Shown in pieces: positions 9,578-23,269 of a DNA stretch of 64,000 nt. The DNA is from Polytrichum commune (lineage: Eukaryota; Streptophyta; Polytrichopsida; Polytrichales; Polytrichaceae). The position numbers and the translations under genes are program-made. Position 1 is the first letter of the stretch. Every line of letters starts with the position of its first letter. The stretch covers positions 60,219,554 to 60,283,553 of the forward strand of contig OX485803.1 in NCBI GenBank assembly GCA_950295325.1, in the 5' to 3' direction. The notes beneath the pieces are model-generated. The model did no database searches and was not told where the DNA came from. It was given only the letters and a program-made list of their open reading frames with translations.

Positions 9578-12500
9578 TTACTGCTTTGATTTGCTGCGAA
9601 ATGATGACAATGAGAAGAATGAACGAGGGGCTGCAAATTGCACACAACCAAAACTCTTGTCAGCTCCATCACAATCAAAATTGAGCTTCAATGACAGTTC
9701 ACTAATCAAGGAAAATTGGACCAAAATCAACCCTTTGAACTGCCCATATGAATGGCAATGAGGGTGCAAAAAGACAAGATTCAAGATTGCCAGAGTGAAA
9801 GGCTCAACACAGGGAGTGGACAGGTCGTCAACCTTTTAAGAGGCTGCTTCCGCCCACATGCTCATCGCGAGTTTTGAAATGAGCAGGTGCTGCGGGTATG
9901 GAGCTTCTGACAAACGGTACTGCAACACCCAGAGAATGGGCCAGTTAGAACGAGATCCTATCTTCTGAATTTTGTGAAAAGATAAACAACACGCCTTTGT
10001 TGAGTTACAGAGAGGTTGAGAGAGTGTGTTCGAAGCACAGCACAGAGTAGCAAACTTACTTGAAACTAGCCGTGTTCCCACATCGCCCTCTGTCACTGAG
10101 TCTTCTGGAATTGCTGGAGGTCCAGACACTTTTCCAGGAATGCGAGAACCAGTGCTCTTCGCCCCAATATGAGTCAACTCGTCAGTTCGTCCACCATGCT
10201 CACTGACCATATCAAAGTCATCTTCAATGTCAGAGGGGCTTTCACTTGTAACTGAAGCTGCACTGCTCTTGTCCTTCTTCCGACCAAATTTAAGCAGTCT
10301 TTTCAATCCTCTGGGAGAATCCTTCACATTTGGTGGAGCTGCAGCCTTCTGTGCACTTCCCCACTTCTTCCGCAGGCCGGAAACTGTTTGGCCGTCAGGA
10401 GAAAGAGATTGATGAAGTTGAGGGGCCGGGCTTGCAAAAGGAGAACCTGAACCTAGTGCAATGGGTGCCTCACTAGGAAAACTCTCTGCCATTGATGCAA
10501 ATGGCACTTCATATGAGAGCCGAGGTGAGGCCAAAGTATCACCAGCCGGTCCTCGATGTGCCCTATATAAATCTAGGACTTCGGAACCTTTGGGGGACAA
10601 TGAACTCAAAGGTATGGAATGTATAGGGGAAGATCTGCCACGTGGTGGAGATCCTGGGCGGCTGGTGTTCTGTGATGACCCATTCTGAGGTTCTTCATTC
10701 AGAAAATGTCTCAACGTGGTTGAATGCACATTACCAGATGAGAGTTCCGCACGAGTGTCACACTCTTCTGCTTCACTAGCAGGAAGCCTGACAGTGCTCA
10801 CCCCATCTTGGCCAGCATCAGCCTCTTGCCACTCTTCCAGTCTGATGACCTCATCTTCATCTTCCAGAGGCAGAGAGGTTGACTCTGGAGGAGTGCCAGA
10901 ACTGACTGGGAAAACCCCTAATCCCCCAATATCCAATGTTTCGGATACTTGAGCAGTCGATGACTCTGGCTGAGCAATTGCCCTTTCATCCTCATCTATA
11001 GAGGATGCCAAGCCTGTAGCTGCCTTTTCAGCTCCTGCCCCAACAGTTTGAGATTCAGAGTCAGGTACCTTCTCTGATTCCTCCTCAGGTGATTTTGTAG
11101 GTTCAGGGGCGGCAGCTACTTTCGATTTGCGAACGTTGGGTCCTGCTCCTGGTCCAATTCCTCTCCCTTTGCGTAAGAAGGGTTTTGAGTCTGTTGTTGA
11201 GGCTGATGTGAGAGAAAGCCGTTTATTAGCCTTGCTTTTGGAAGTTGGCTCAGCTGGAGATACTTTTGCAACCTTGAGAGGTGACAAGATTGGACCATCC
11301 TTGATAGAGTCTGTTACCACAGCAATGCTCCTCCTTATGCCCATTCCCCGCTTCTTTTCCTCTGAAGGAGTACCTTTGGTAGCAGTGCGACTCCCATTTG
11401 ACTCCAGAGGAGCTGATGAAGCTCGCACCATACCAGGAAGTTTACTGCCTGTGCTGCGGGGCCTTTCATTATAAGTGCTGTTCCTAACTAATGCAGGCTT
11501 TGTGTTTTCTTTCCTCAGCTCTGACAAGGAAGGAACTGATCTGCTCATGGCATTTTCAGCCTCTTTGGCTGGACCTGTAGTCTGTGGCCTCATTTGGATG
11601 GTTCGGACCAGCTTTGGGGTAGACATAGGGGCTGCAGGGGAGCTCACAGTTCCTCTGAAGGCCCCATGCGACACCTTTTTCGGAGGAGACAGCCTGCGAG
11701 CTACACTAGGCTTTGATTTAGGGGTTAAAGATGGAGTGGGGATAAGAGTCGGTAAGGGGGTGGGAACAGGTGTGGAAGATTGCTTTGATGCAGCTCGTGG
11801 TGTCGTTGCAGTGGAAGGTGTTGATCGCCCTGCTGGGGGAGGACTGAGACTACTCCTGGCTGCAATTCGTTCCCGTCTTTGGTTGCTGACCTCTTCCAGT
11901 CTCTTAGATTCATCATCACCCTAGAAAAAACAATGTGAGTAAACCGGCATGCAGACAGTAATGAGTAAATAATAGACTTATAAGATATCAACTTCCATGC
12001 TTCTGTTGGTCCATAGTGATGTGGAAGACATCAAGTTGCCGCAGGGGAGCCCAGGTTCTGTTGTTCATAAAGATATAACAGGAAATTGGCTACTCAATCT
12101 TACAATGAAATCAATGCTGAAGGGAAGCAATTATAATACATCATCATGTAAAGATCATCCTCAATGAAGATAGAACAATTTCTACATGAATATGAAGGTC
12201 AGAAACAGTAGTGGCGGAAGAGTACCTTGTGCTTCTTAATCTTGACGACATCCACTTTTGAACTGCGCACTTTCTCATCGCGCACTTGGGATTCTGCATC
12301 TAAGTTCTGTTTTGCTGAACTTCCTTTGCGAGCAGCCATTTCTGCTTTCCTCCGCTCCAAAACTTCTTCCATAGATTTCAGTTTTGCATCTCTCTCTGCT
12401 TTCTTTGACTCCGACTCCTCCCGCAATTTAGCATCCCTCTTCTCACGGTACTGCTCATAGAATCTCCCTTTAGGTTCTTTAGGTGATAACAATTCAGGTC

Positions 12501-15500
12501 TTGCTGAATCGCCTGTGGCTGTGTGGTCACTGGCATTTTCAGAAGCCTCCATATCATCTTCAACTGGACTATTCCATCCTGAAGATCCGCGACTGGGTCT
12601 TTGGTCAAGTACTGATTCTTGTGCAAGATTTGAAAAGGAATCAGTATCAGTGTCCACAGAAAGGCCGCCTCTCCAACCACTGCCCAAATGATCCTCAACT
12701 GCAATATGCATATTGTTTGTGTCAAGAAATTTTGATGCAACACCCACCAAGATTTGGAACCTACAAATCAAAGCTTTCTAGAATTCTCTCCAAATCAGTT
12801 CCCTAGTAGGATACCAAAGATCAATAATGCAGTCTCCTAAAATAACTAAACCCTCACTGTAATATTCAGCCAGGGGATCGTCATGAGCACTGCTCCTTTC
12901 GTAGAAATGGCTTTCTGACAAACAGCTCGTGGTTACACAGGTCCACCTATACAGAATTTCGACCATAGTTTTATGATATTAAACACAGGAACAGCAATGA
13001 TTGACACCTATGATGTGAAACTCTCATCAAGGTTCTAAGGATTGAATATTACTGAACAGAAGCAACTAAGTGTAGGTTATATGCTCATCACACAATTCAA
13101 ATCCCTCTCATCAAGAACTCCACAAAGAGTACCTTCACCAATACTCCAGTTTTGGTCAGAGACTGGAAAACTATACTGACCTTGCTTGATTGGAGAACCA
13201 ATCTGCTCCCCAGAAGCAATCTCAGTATCTTCATCACTTCCCTCCAACTCCTGAGAAACCAGGTTAGTCCCAGCTGCTCTGAGAGGAGCATAATTGACAC
13301 TCTTCATGACTATGAGACCTGAGCGCCGCATGCTATTTCGACCAACTTGCACCCTCCGCATTGGTGAAGATGACCGTCGTCTAGGGGATGAGGCTCTTCG
13401 GACCACAGGCCGACTCTGAGGCCATTTAGCCTTGTCCTCTGTTGACAGACTATCTTGAACTTTGGGAGCTGAAGTTAACTGAGCCCCATTTGCAACAGAA
13501 GGTGCTGCATTATTATTCCCCATCTTCCCCTGTACTTCCACTGTCTGCCGCCTCTTATGCTCTTGCCAGGAATTAGCTGCAGGAGATGGTAGATTTCCAT
13601 TTGCATCCTCAGATTTATTTTGTTCTTCTGTACTAGATGATACATATCCAAGTCCATTGGCTGCACTTGCATGTGTTTGAGGCTGAGATATTACCACATG
13701 GGATACTGCATGTCCAATAAGCTCAGCTGGACCAGGTCGCCACGGTTGGTCCGACTGGCCAGCAGCAATCATCCAACTAGGAAGACTATCTCCCATCCTC
13801 TGGGTTGGACCATTCTGATTGTGTTGGCTCCCTCTCACGGATGTATTAGAACTCTCACTATCTGATAAAAGTGGACCACTCTTCGACTGAGAACCAAGAG
13901 GAATTTGATGAGCCAACAACTGAGGAGGTCCCCATGCTCGTCTTTGACGCTGACCTCGGCCAATGCCATTGCCTGCATTTTGATCATTTCCTGCTTCAGT
14001 TGTGCTATCTGCAGCATACCTGAAACCAGGAAGTTGAGAAGAGAGGGATGATGCCCACCGGCCTGTGCCATTTGGGTACGATGAGGTTTCATCTGCATAG
14101 GCCCTGCCTGCTGTCTCTTGACCTTGGGAGCCTCGAGATACTTCATCCCAACTGGCATGATTTGACCCTCCACGTCCTCGCACATACTCACCACCCATGT
14201 CCCGTGATTTGCTGGGACTTAAACTTGGAGGTTGCTCAAGAGGATTCCGCTTTCGAAGCATGTCTGTGCCAGAATATCCTCGCAATGATAAATCTTCACT
14301 ATAATAATTACTATAGGATTTTACACTAACATCGTCCCTAAGATCCTCCAATCTGAAGTCACCTGCCTCACTGTGCATATCAGACCACAGATCTGACTCA
14401 CGTGGTCTTAATTCAGGACTTGTTGGAACATTACGAAGACTTGTTGTGTCAGACAGTGGCCACTCATTCTCATCCCAAAGGCCTGATTCTTTGCTCTTCT
14501 TGAATATGGTCGTGTACATAATACATGCATCACTGTTTCCAACCAGCACAACATTTTTAATTAGTTCATCATATGTCCCAAATCTACATGAAGTTCAGAA
14601 ATAGTGTGCAGCCACAGAATTCCTCCTGATGCCTATGCTACCAGAAACACCTAATTCATTCCTGTTCAAAAAAGGTCATCTTTAATTATTCATCTTAGTG
14701 TGAGAAGACTTGAGCTAAGGATTCACACCCCAAGCGATTGGCACCAAAACAGTCAGCAAAGACCAACAGATGTTCCATCTTTTGCATGTCAAAGCCAGCT
14801 GCAGTTGCTCGTGCAAATGCCATTCCCTGTTCTTTGTGCAGCAGCATTTTTCTTGCTTCCATGGCTCGTAACAAACGCCGCCTGCCAATAGTAATCATAA
14901 CCATCCACATCCTTAATCAATCTGTATCTATAGAACTATAATTCTTCACCACATATGCTTGAGTAGCAAGAAAACGCCATCATCCTCTCCACACAGCAGA
15001 ACGAGGACAGAAAAAGAAAAGATTTCAAACGCTTGAAATGAAGTCACGAAAGAAAATAGAAGAGGATACCTGGCATTTTCGTCAGGTGTGGGGTTATCTG
15101 CCCCATCTAGGGAATTCCTTCTTGACTTTAATTGTCAACACAAGCAACAAAGCAATCATTAGGAATCAAGGGACCATGGCATGAGGGTGATCAAGGAAAA
15201 CTTTATATTACAAAATTCATCAAAGTGTGGAGATTTTCCAGTAATAAATATGGACTTGCAAAGCTTGTGGAACAAAAGTTGAGGTCGTACAGGTGTAGGT
15301 GTTGGTGCTTTGTCAGTGGTTAATGATAACAATATGTTGCTAGCTGCATTAAACCAACCAAAGCACTTAGTCTCCAGGTGAGTTCAAAACTGACCTTCAG
15401 ACATCATACATTTTACTAGTCTTCAGAGAGGAATTTTTCACTCAGTTCACATGCAAGAATTGACTCAAACCTCATCAATCCACAGAGAAAAAGTGACAAA

Positions 15501-17383
15501 CATGAACAACATCACAACATCCGCCAATGCATAGTATGAAGGATTAAACCCCATATTGAGTTCTATTAGGCAAATGTGATTCTGTTACAAAAATCTCAAC
15601 TACCTGCCGAAGCTAGTGAAGGTGCTGTGTTAGCTGGTGCAGTCTCAACCTGGATGTTGAAAATGTAAATCACCATTAGTACACACAATTTGTGGACCAT
15701 GTACTGAAAGTCAAATAAACTATAATGAAAGTAGTTAACTTACACCCTACCTGTGTAGACTCATTTGCATGGTCCCTTATGGCTCCCTCCAGATGTACCA
15801 ATTCAGCTTCTACAGTGCCAACACGCTCGAGTACCTCTGGTGTGCTCACAAAGCGGACAAACCTAAAAAGGACAATCCAAAGTTAGGTGACTTTGTATGG
15901 TTTTGCTGGATTAGCAAGTTAGGATTCTATAGTTGAATACCATTCTCGTCCAAGAACACAACGTCTATGCAAAGAGACAAGGTCAAACCACAATCCTGTT
16001 AGATTTTGGTTTGAATCGAGCAGTGCCCAGTTCATGTATGTGAGCCACTTTAGGGTTGAATTTGCAGGATTATGATTGAAAGAACTGATTGAAATTAACT
16101 CTTACAAGAGCATGGCAAGACATTTTATTTAGAAAAACAGGACATGTTTGGAGGAAAACGAGTGACAATGTATCGCAGAAAAACTTGATTGTGTTTGTTG
16201 AAAAGCCTAACTTGCAGCTTTGAGTGGTGTAGTTATGAAAAGATGTAGAATGCAAGAAATGAGTTAGAACCTTTCAATGGTTCCCTTGGTGAACCACGCC
16301 AAGGCCTCCGGCTTCACCCCTTGTCCATAACCAGGTGTAGGCTTGAGTTTGATTTCCTTCGTCCCAGTAGCATATTGGTCTTCAGCGGCTTTCAAATGGA
16401 CTAAGAAAGGCTTCACCAAGCCGGAGGCTAGCCGTTCTGTGTCCTCTCCACATACTACCACAAGCTCACACCTGAGCAGGCACAGAAACTTCATCAGCAC
16501 AGAAGTCAATAATGCAGAATTTCTTTCTTTAGAACTTCTAACCACAGTACTTCCAAAAAAAATCACTGGAGGCTTCTCCCTGGTCAAATTCCACTTTTTC
16601 CTCCCTTGAAGACACAGGTGCAAAGATATTTTTAGCTACTCCCCATGGCAAGCTCTGGGGTGAAAATGAGTGACAACTACAGGCAGGAAGTTCCCATGGA
16701 TCTAAATGTCAAATGAATGTTTAGACTGAAGGCTTAATCAGCAATATATTCTATTAGTGAACTTCAGCAGCTTAAGGTAGATAGTGCTAAAACCAACACC
16801 CCACCCAACACCCTAAAATCTTGCCCAATAAGCACATCTTGATTCCAAGAATGTCCACTAGCTTAACTGATGAACATTGGTGCTGATTTTGGGTCGCCTA
16901 CGAATAAGAGTTTGAACCCTTATAACTTTTGCACACGGAATTCAAATAAGATATACTTTACTTCGTTTGAATCCCATGTCAATTGCTAACAAGAAATCAC
17001 TACGACCTTTTTAACCCAATAATAGCATGTATGCTCGGCACCATCTACCTTCCACCTGGTTCCTGTCTAAATACCTATGCGCACCAACGCTGCTACTGTT
17101 GCGTTAGCACACTAACCGCTTTCATCTATACAAACGACACTGGGAAGAATCACCATCTTGGATGATTGGAAGAATGCGGTATTATTATAGTGCATCGTCC
17201 ACTGTAAGGAAAGATGACGCGTTTGCTACATTAAAGTTGGAGAGGAAAGGAGGCGCTAGAGATTGGAAGCTGTCGAAAGTGCGCATTCATTCAAAGATCA
17301 TACGGAAGAGAAAGGTCTGAGAACCTGTTTCGAGAAGGTGTGAGCTGGAACACAGCAAAGTCCAGAGCGACGTCCGACTTCAT
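9578..17383 (-). CDS. CIP7: COP1-interacting protein 7 (CIP7) family protein, 11 exons, 1,493 aa
   Basis: The exons, in coding order, are 17383-17325, 16471-16271, 15862-15751, 15649-15604, 15106-15070, 14881-14729, 14532-13133, 12698-12226, 11920-10060, 9919-9833 and 9630-9578. They total 4,482 nt, all GT-AG, with phase kept throughout. The N-terminal 220 residues carry the family block: LDFAVFQLTPSRNRCELVV, then [43 protein letters not shown] and FARATAAGFDMQKMEHLLVFADCFGA in pieces across exons 1-7. A conserved SSSPMRRVQVGRN motif lies near residue 598. A charged coiled coil (KGRFYEQYREKRDAKL...) lies near 750-800. A long Ser/Pro/Lys-rich disordered region follows, ending in the family tail FFSLSSFRSKSKQ. 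Arabidopsis CIP7 is a nuclear COP1-binding protein that promotes light-regulated gene expression. Membership of the family is clear; one-to-one orthology is not shown. Exons of 37, 46, 53 and 59 nt are easily missed by gene finders. Confidence 0.93.
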
Positions 17384-19260
17384 CTTCCTTTCTCTCCCAG
17401 CTTGCCACGAGCTACCTTACAGATTCTTCACTGCTTTCTCCCACCAACACGACCATCTGAAAGCGCTAATTCCCGTGCTCCAAGCGACGATAGACACCAG
17501 CAGCTGCTCATGACATCCCCCCTGTCCTCCTTGCAGCCTCATTGGATTGGAACAAAGGATAATTCTGTGACCGAACAATAAGGACCTTGATCCCAGTCAA
17601 TGCAGTCGACAAGAGGAGTCCATGCCCGTGATGCTTTGAGACTTTGATGCTTCTTCAAGTCTCCTCCCTGACTCCATTGGGCTCCATCTCTCGCAGTAGA
17701 TACATCTAATTGATTCCACTGAAAAGAGTAGTTAGCTTGGCGTTTCTGGAACGCAGACAATAACTAGATACAATTGACATGAGGCTCCAAGACACGATAC
17801 AGAGCTTCGAACCAAATTAGCTGCTCGATGGATGTACTCTCATCAGTGTCATCATCGCAAATCGAATGCGAAAAGTACTTTCATCCGTTTCTTTAGTAAA
17901 CGATTGATGAAACACACGATGATGTCCACCTTCGTATTCACACGCAAAGAAGAAAAACAACCTCACGCCATTTCACTTCATGTTCGCAACAGAACCAGAT
18001 TCCACAACTCACTAGCTCCACAAACCTCCTCCCGCAGATTTACGCCGAACCCCCACACACACACGTCACGCCTAGCAGTGACGCCACACAGCCGGAACAA
18101 CTCAGATCAGCTAAACTAATACACAAGAGGAGCGGTAAAGGAAATCACCGCATGGAACAACAGATCTGAGAGCTACTACTGCGCCCGACAAATAACCTTT
18201 TGCACCAGGTTTCAATAGCACACATCACCTCTCCCAATACTAGAACCTCGCATTGACTATGTGCGGTAGTAACCCAACCGGAGAAAAGGCAACACCAACG
18301 CACGAACCTAAACATCTAGACAGATCGAAAATCGACATTTCGAACCAAGCTCACACGACTTATTCCAACCTAAACGCTTCCGAGAGAACCGGAAGAAATG
18401 TCCCGTGGCCTGGCCTTTCCATTGCTCTTGATGATAACATGCCGCATTCCGAGGCCAATGCCAGCTTACCACCACAGAGTCTACCCCTGCACAACCTAAG
18501 TTAAACGGCCAGATTAAAAATAAAATAAAAATAGTCCTGGCAGTGTCGCAACCAGGTCTGTTTCATTCCCACGCTTGCGTAACGTAACGCACACCTGAGT
18601 GAAGACGGGGCTCCTCCGCAGCATCCAACGCTTGTCTGCTGTTACACAGGTCTCCGCCGAACGGGTTGATCGAACGCGGCTTTGCAACAAGAGCGGTGAT
18701 AGGGAGAGGGAGAGGAAGAGGAGGAAGAGGGAGAGGAGATGACGCTAGAGCCAGGGTGTGGAGTGATGAATCCGGTGACTGTTGTACCAGCGGCGGCCAT
18801 AGCCAGGAGCTCGCTGCAATATCGACAACAACAACAACACCACGCACACACAACGGAGCACAACCAACACACACGGAGACACACACACACACACACACAC
18901 AGCGCGAGCGAGCGAGCGCAATTCCTTCCCTCCCCGCAACGAAGGCGGAGGCGGTCGCCAGCCGGTCACCGTGGGCCACCAGTCTGCACAGCGCGCCACC
19001 ACGCAACCCCTGGGGGAATTAGCAAGGAACCGGGCGCTCCCGGTGCGCGCGGGCGGCCACGGGCTGGACCCGGTCGTCCCCTTGTTGACCGCGATCGGGT
19101 GTTGGGGGGGGAGGCGTCGGGTCGCCCGGGGAAACGGCGGGGGGTCGGGGGGGGGGGTGGAACTGAGATGCTGCCGCGGCTGCCTGTTGGCCCAGTTCGG
19201 TTGGCGTATGAAGCCGTTATCTTGTCATTTCATCATAAAAGGGCCACAGTGGTATAGTTC
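17384..19260 (-). promoter_or_regulatory. Upstream region of the CIP7-like gene with a GC-rich block and (CA)n
   Basis: The sequence from 18560 to 19260 is far richer in G+C and CpG than its surroundings. It contains purine-rich stretches (GGGAGAGGAAGAGG near 18710) and a CA repeat at about 18880-18901. A possible leader donor on the minus strand (CTCAG|GTGTGCG, about 18598) would allow a 5' UTR intron before the ATG at 17383; this is inference. Open frames here are low-complexity products of the CA and GA tracts. I read it as promoter and leader, not as a separate gene. Confidence 0.4.
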
Positions 19261-21479
19261 CTAGTTCTACTCCCCCCACACTTGTTTGTTCTCTTGGGAA
19301 TGGCTATGGGGAATCACGCGTGTGTCGAGGCCCACCCACCACATAGGAAGGAAATATTGTTAAAAAAAATGTAGAGGCCGAAAAATCAACGCACACACCA
19401 AAAGAAACGGTTTGTAGGAAGTCAGTCCATCTCATGTTATCGCCACGGAAACGTTTTATTACTATCATGCCCACACCAGGACCAGTGATTGGATGACACC
19501 ATTGGGGAGAGTTTCATTTTTTGTCCTACTCAAAGTGTCCTTGTTGGATGTAACATGCTGCGGTTTTTGCTAATCCGTGCATGACAAAAATTCCCATCAA
19601 GATCCTCGTTGGTAGCGATAAATGCGCTTTCCCTGTCGAGACGGACTCCTCTTGTTGTCCAAGACCAACGTCTGGTCTAGTGTGGGCATGGTACAAGCAG
19701 TTGAATGATGGTTTCTTTCCAAAGAAAGGAGTTGCAATGGAAAGAAAATTGTGAATTTATGGTTGTTTGTTGAAAAGTCTAGGGTATGCGGTCTAAGTGC
19801 TCCCCATAAACGGTGAGTCCCGAAGTTTTAAGGAGAATTATTCTCGCCTAATACGTGCTCTCACGAAACGCAACCAAGGAGTTGAGTGATGTTATGGAAC
19901 TTTGTACCGACCGTCCTTGTTTCGAAGAGGGAATGAGAGATGATGCCAATTGTAGGTTGGTGTGAATGAGAGATGCTTGACTTTTGATCAAAACTACAAA
20001 ATTGTCTTTCTAATAAACATCGTGATGGTATTGAACCACAAGCAAGAGAATTAAAAATTTTATGGGTTGGGCCTAGCAGAAATTAATGGATGAAATCATC
20101 GCGCACAACAAAGGTTCGTATAAGTTAATCCATCTCATGCCATCGACGACTCTTGTACCATCCTTGTCTTCTAAAGAGAGAAAATAGATGGCGTTGATTA
20201 TAGGTTGGCATGAATGAGAGACGCTTGACCCTTGATCACCACTACAAACTTGTCTACTAAACATTATGATGGTTCTAGATCACATAGAAAAACAAAATGA
20301 AAGAACAAAAAATGTATGGGCCAAAATCAACATGTGCACAAAAGGCTAGAATAACTAATCCACATGATGCCATAAGTTAAACAACTATGTACCATCCTTG
20401 TCTTCTAAAGCGAAAAAAAGAGAATGACAATCGTAGGTTGGCGTGAACAAGAGATGTATGATGGTATTGAATTGAGTTTCCAAATGTACAATGACAAAGT
20501 TGAATGCCTCCTATTCTTTTATTGTCTAGTTCATGTCCACAACTGCCCTTTTGGAGATGCTACATGGAATAGTGTGGTCTAGACATGCCACATATGAAGA
20601 AGAAAATTATGTACGGGCCGAGCGTAGCATAAATCAACAATTGAAATCAATGCGCACAAAAAATGCATCTACAAATTGATTTGTACCATGTCGTCAACAA
20701 ATCTATATGATCTTTGTCTTCCAAAAAGAGAAAGAAATGACGGGTTAACGTGAATAAAAGATGCTTGACCCTTTATCAAAACTCTAAATTTGTTGTATAA
20801 ATATTACGATAACACCAAATTAACTTTCTAAATGTAGAATCGATAAGTGGAATGCCTTCTATACTCTTAAAATTATGTCGGTATCATTATGAGAACTATG
20901 TGACCTTACCGCTTGCTCATGGTCACTAGATGGTTGCATGATCTATAAAGGTGGTAAAAATTTGAACGCCCACTTGGACAAGACCATGTCATCACGTGGT
21001 TTATAGAATGGTTCCATTGGAACACTATAGGGAATCACACGCTCTAGGCTTGCAAAGAAGATACTTATGGGGGGCAAGCCTTGTGGAAATTTATAGTCAA
21101 AATCAACATGCACACAAGGCTCGAATAATTGATCTCATGTCATTGAGAACTATGTACCATCCTTGCCTTCTAAAATATGACAATGATGTCAAACTAGCTT
21201 TCTAGACGTAAAATGATGAAGTTGAATGCCTTCTATCCTCCAAACATTATGTTGGTATGCCATGGCTCAATCATAATTCTCTTGAGAGTCATGTGCTCTA
21301 TGACAACATAAATACATAAGGTACCACCAAGGACTCTCTCTTTTGACGAGAACTACAAGTTTTTCCTCTCAAAATATGCCACACATGATTCTTAAATTGC
21401 CCAACATCTTCACTAACTTGAATTCCACGTGAAAACTATATCATGGCTAGTAGATATGAATCAGGGTGTACTAAAAGAG
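19261..21479. repeat. Degenerate tandem array, several diverged units
   Basis: The marker phrase ACCATCCTTGTCTTCTAAAG recurs with changes near 19905, 20155, 20391, 20709 and 21150. A second phrase, GGCGTGAATGAGAGATGCTTGA, recurs near 19958, 20207, 20440 and 20746, in the same order. Spacing varies from about 240 to 440 bp. The units are old and decayed, and no long open frame runs through them. Confidence 0.65.
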
Positions 21480-21583
21480 ATCACCTCAAACAATAGGCAA
21501 TAGCACTTGTCCCATAGTCTTTCTATGTGAACCCATTTCAGGTTCATGTATAAGCTTGCAGCTATGATCAAGGTGAAGCATAA
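21480..21583. repeat. Dispersed repeat related to 43275-43370
   Basis: Both places share GGCAATAGCACTT.TCCCATAG, GAACCC/TTCACATG and GATCAAGGTGAAGCAT in order, and both are followed within about 200 bp by a CT-rich microsatellite. No ends can be defined. Confidence 0.55.
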
Positions 21584-22500
21584 TATACCAAATTTTGTTT
21601 CAATTTTGGCATTTGGATGAACTAAAAGTAAATTGAGATGACAATACTTGGAAACTTAATTCTAAGGAATATCATTATAAAAGTCACCACAACGACATAA
21701 AATTCCATATGACACTTAATAAAATATTTAGTGTAGTGATTGGCGTGTCACCTCTCTCTCTCTCACTCTCCAACGTACCCTTTATGATAACCATTGAGAT
21801 GTCTAAAGTAGGTTACGTACATTTTATATGCATTTCCTTAAAAGATAAGACCCAAGTCCGAGGACATTCTATAGGTGGAGCCTAAGCAATGGCCCTTATT
21901 TGTGGAACACTTTGAGGAGAAGGCCTTATTGGATGTAAAGCATTATCATTGGCAATTGTAAAATGGAACAGACTGTCAAGAAACCCCCAGAATGTGTCAT
22001 TATAATACTGCGCATGCATATTTAGAGTAGCGGCACCATAACTGATCACTTAAGAGGTTATGCACAAGGTCTGGAGAAGTATTTGGCAGCGTAAAAATTT
22101 CCCGTGTAGGAAGATAGAAATAAAGAGAACTACAATTTTTTTCAATAATTTTACTCCTTGAATTCAAATTATTATGGACTTTTGTAGCCAAGAGTTGGTC
22201 TGAACATGTAACCAATGTATAGAGTCTACCATGACCGCTCATTAAACCACTCATTCCTTCTCACTTTAGCACTCAAAACCAGGACATGTTGTGACATAAT
22301 TATTTTGGCTTGATCGAAATTATGTCCTAGCCTAACAAAATTGCGTCCCCGCTTGATTGATATTACGAAGCTCTATGGATTGCAGATGGGACCTGATCGG
22401 GAATAAATGCCTCTACTATATATGGGAAAATAGTGTGGAGTTAACAATCTAGTTATCGTAGTCTCCCCCTAGATATCGGTTTTGGGTACCTCAACGGTTG

Positions 22501-22502
<2 letters not shown>

Positions 22503-22543
<41 letters not shown>
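22503..22543. repeat. (CT)n microsatellite
   Basis: An uninterrupted TC/CT run of about 41 bases. Confidence 0.97.
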
Positions 22544-22545
<2 letters not shown>

Positions 22546-22969
22546 AATTGAACACATGCAATGGATCTTTTCATTAATTCGACCATAAGTTTGGTCAAGA
22601 GTTGGTTGTTTTGCATACAACACCATTTCATGTTCAATAAGGTTTCGGTGCATGTTTGGATTTGGTGGGAAGATTTGAACCAAAAATACGTTCTAGATTG
22701 GTTCATTGACGATCAAACTCATTCTAGCACCTTTTGACATGCCAAAAAATACATTCAAGATACACTTAGAAATGAAGCATGGTGCATACCATGATCAATA
22801 TAGGGAAAACATGTTCATATATTCTCATCAATGCAAGACACCAAGGTCCCTTTTATTGAGGGTGGCTTAAATCCAAGGTCTTAACCAAAACCCATGGGAA
22901 CTCCGAGATTAAGCCGCCTAAAGTTGAAATAGTACCGTGATTTGTCCACTGTGATTTATGTACCCTAAA

Positions 22970-23175
22970 CCCTACCACCTATGATCCACCCAATCATAGT
23001 GGACAAATCATGGTGAACCGTGTCTTTTCAATCAACCACGTGGGAACCTAGGGGATTGCCCTTAGGGGAGAAAGGTGTCCGCCTGCTTGTCCGCACTTGT
23101 TCAAGGTGTTTAGCCTTGAAAGGAGGAAGTAGTCGTCATGACCCCTCTAATTCTCATGATGCCCATTTCGGAAAT
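22970..23175. repeat. Dispersed repeat related to 50443-50645
   Basis: The two segments align over about 200 bp: CCACCTATGATCCACCCAATCATAG / CCACATATGGTTCACCCAATCATAG in overlapping pieces, then CAACCA.GTGGGAA.CTAGGGG, GTTCA....TTCAAGG and CTTCTAATTCT/CCTCTAATTCT. The copy at 50.4 kb is preceded by a phrase (GGCTTGAACCAGGGCACTTG) that recalls tRNA-derived or retroposon sequence, but no promoter boxes can be confirmed. Confidence 0.55.
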
Positions 23176-23269
23176 ACATATCAATATAGACCAACTCACA
23201 CATAAAACCACACCATGTTTCACGTTGTTGGCAACACCAGAGTCGTCTTTCTTTCTTTCTTTGTGGTGC

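Noticed and set aside
9836-10060. Direct continuation of the CIP7-like exon 9 frame to a stop at 9836
   Set aside because: A strong donor (CAA|GTAAGT at 10060/10059) and two further exons restore the conserved FFSLSSFRSK tail in phase, so the readthrough C-terminus is intron sequence.
10227-11924. Plus-strand frames opposite the CIP7-like exon 9 (up to 149 codons)
   Set aside because: They are antisense shadows of a long Ser/Pro-rich exon whose real frame is fixed by splicing and the family motifs.
18563-19257. Several overlapping open frames of 84-172 codons on both strands in the GC-rich block
   Set aside because: They translate CA, GA and G repeats into Cys-Val, Arg-Gly or His-Thr runs, and no frame has conserved-looking sequence. 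GC richness alone removes stops.
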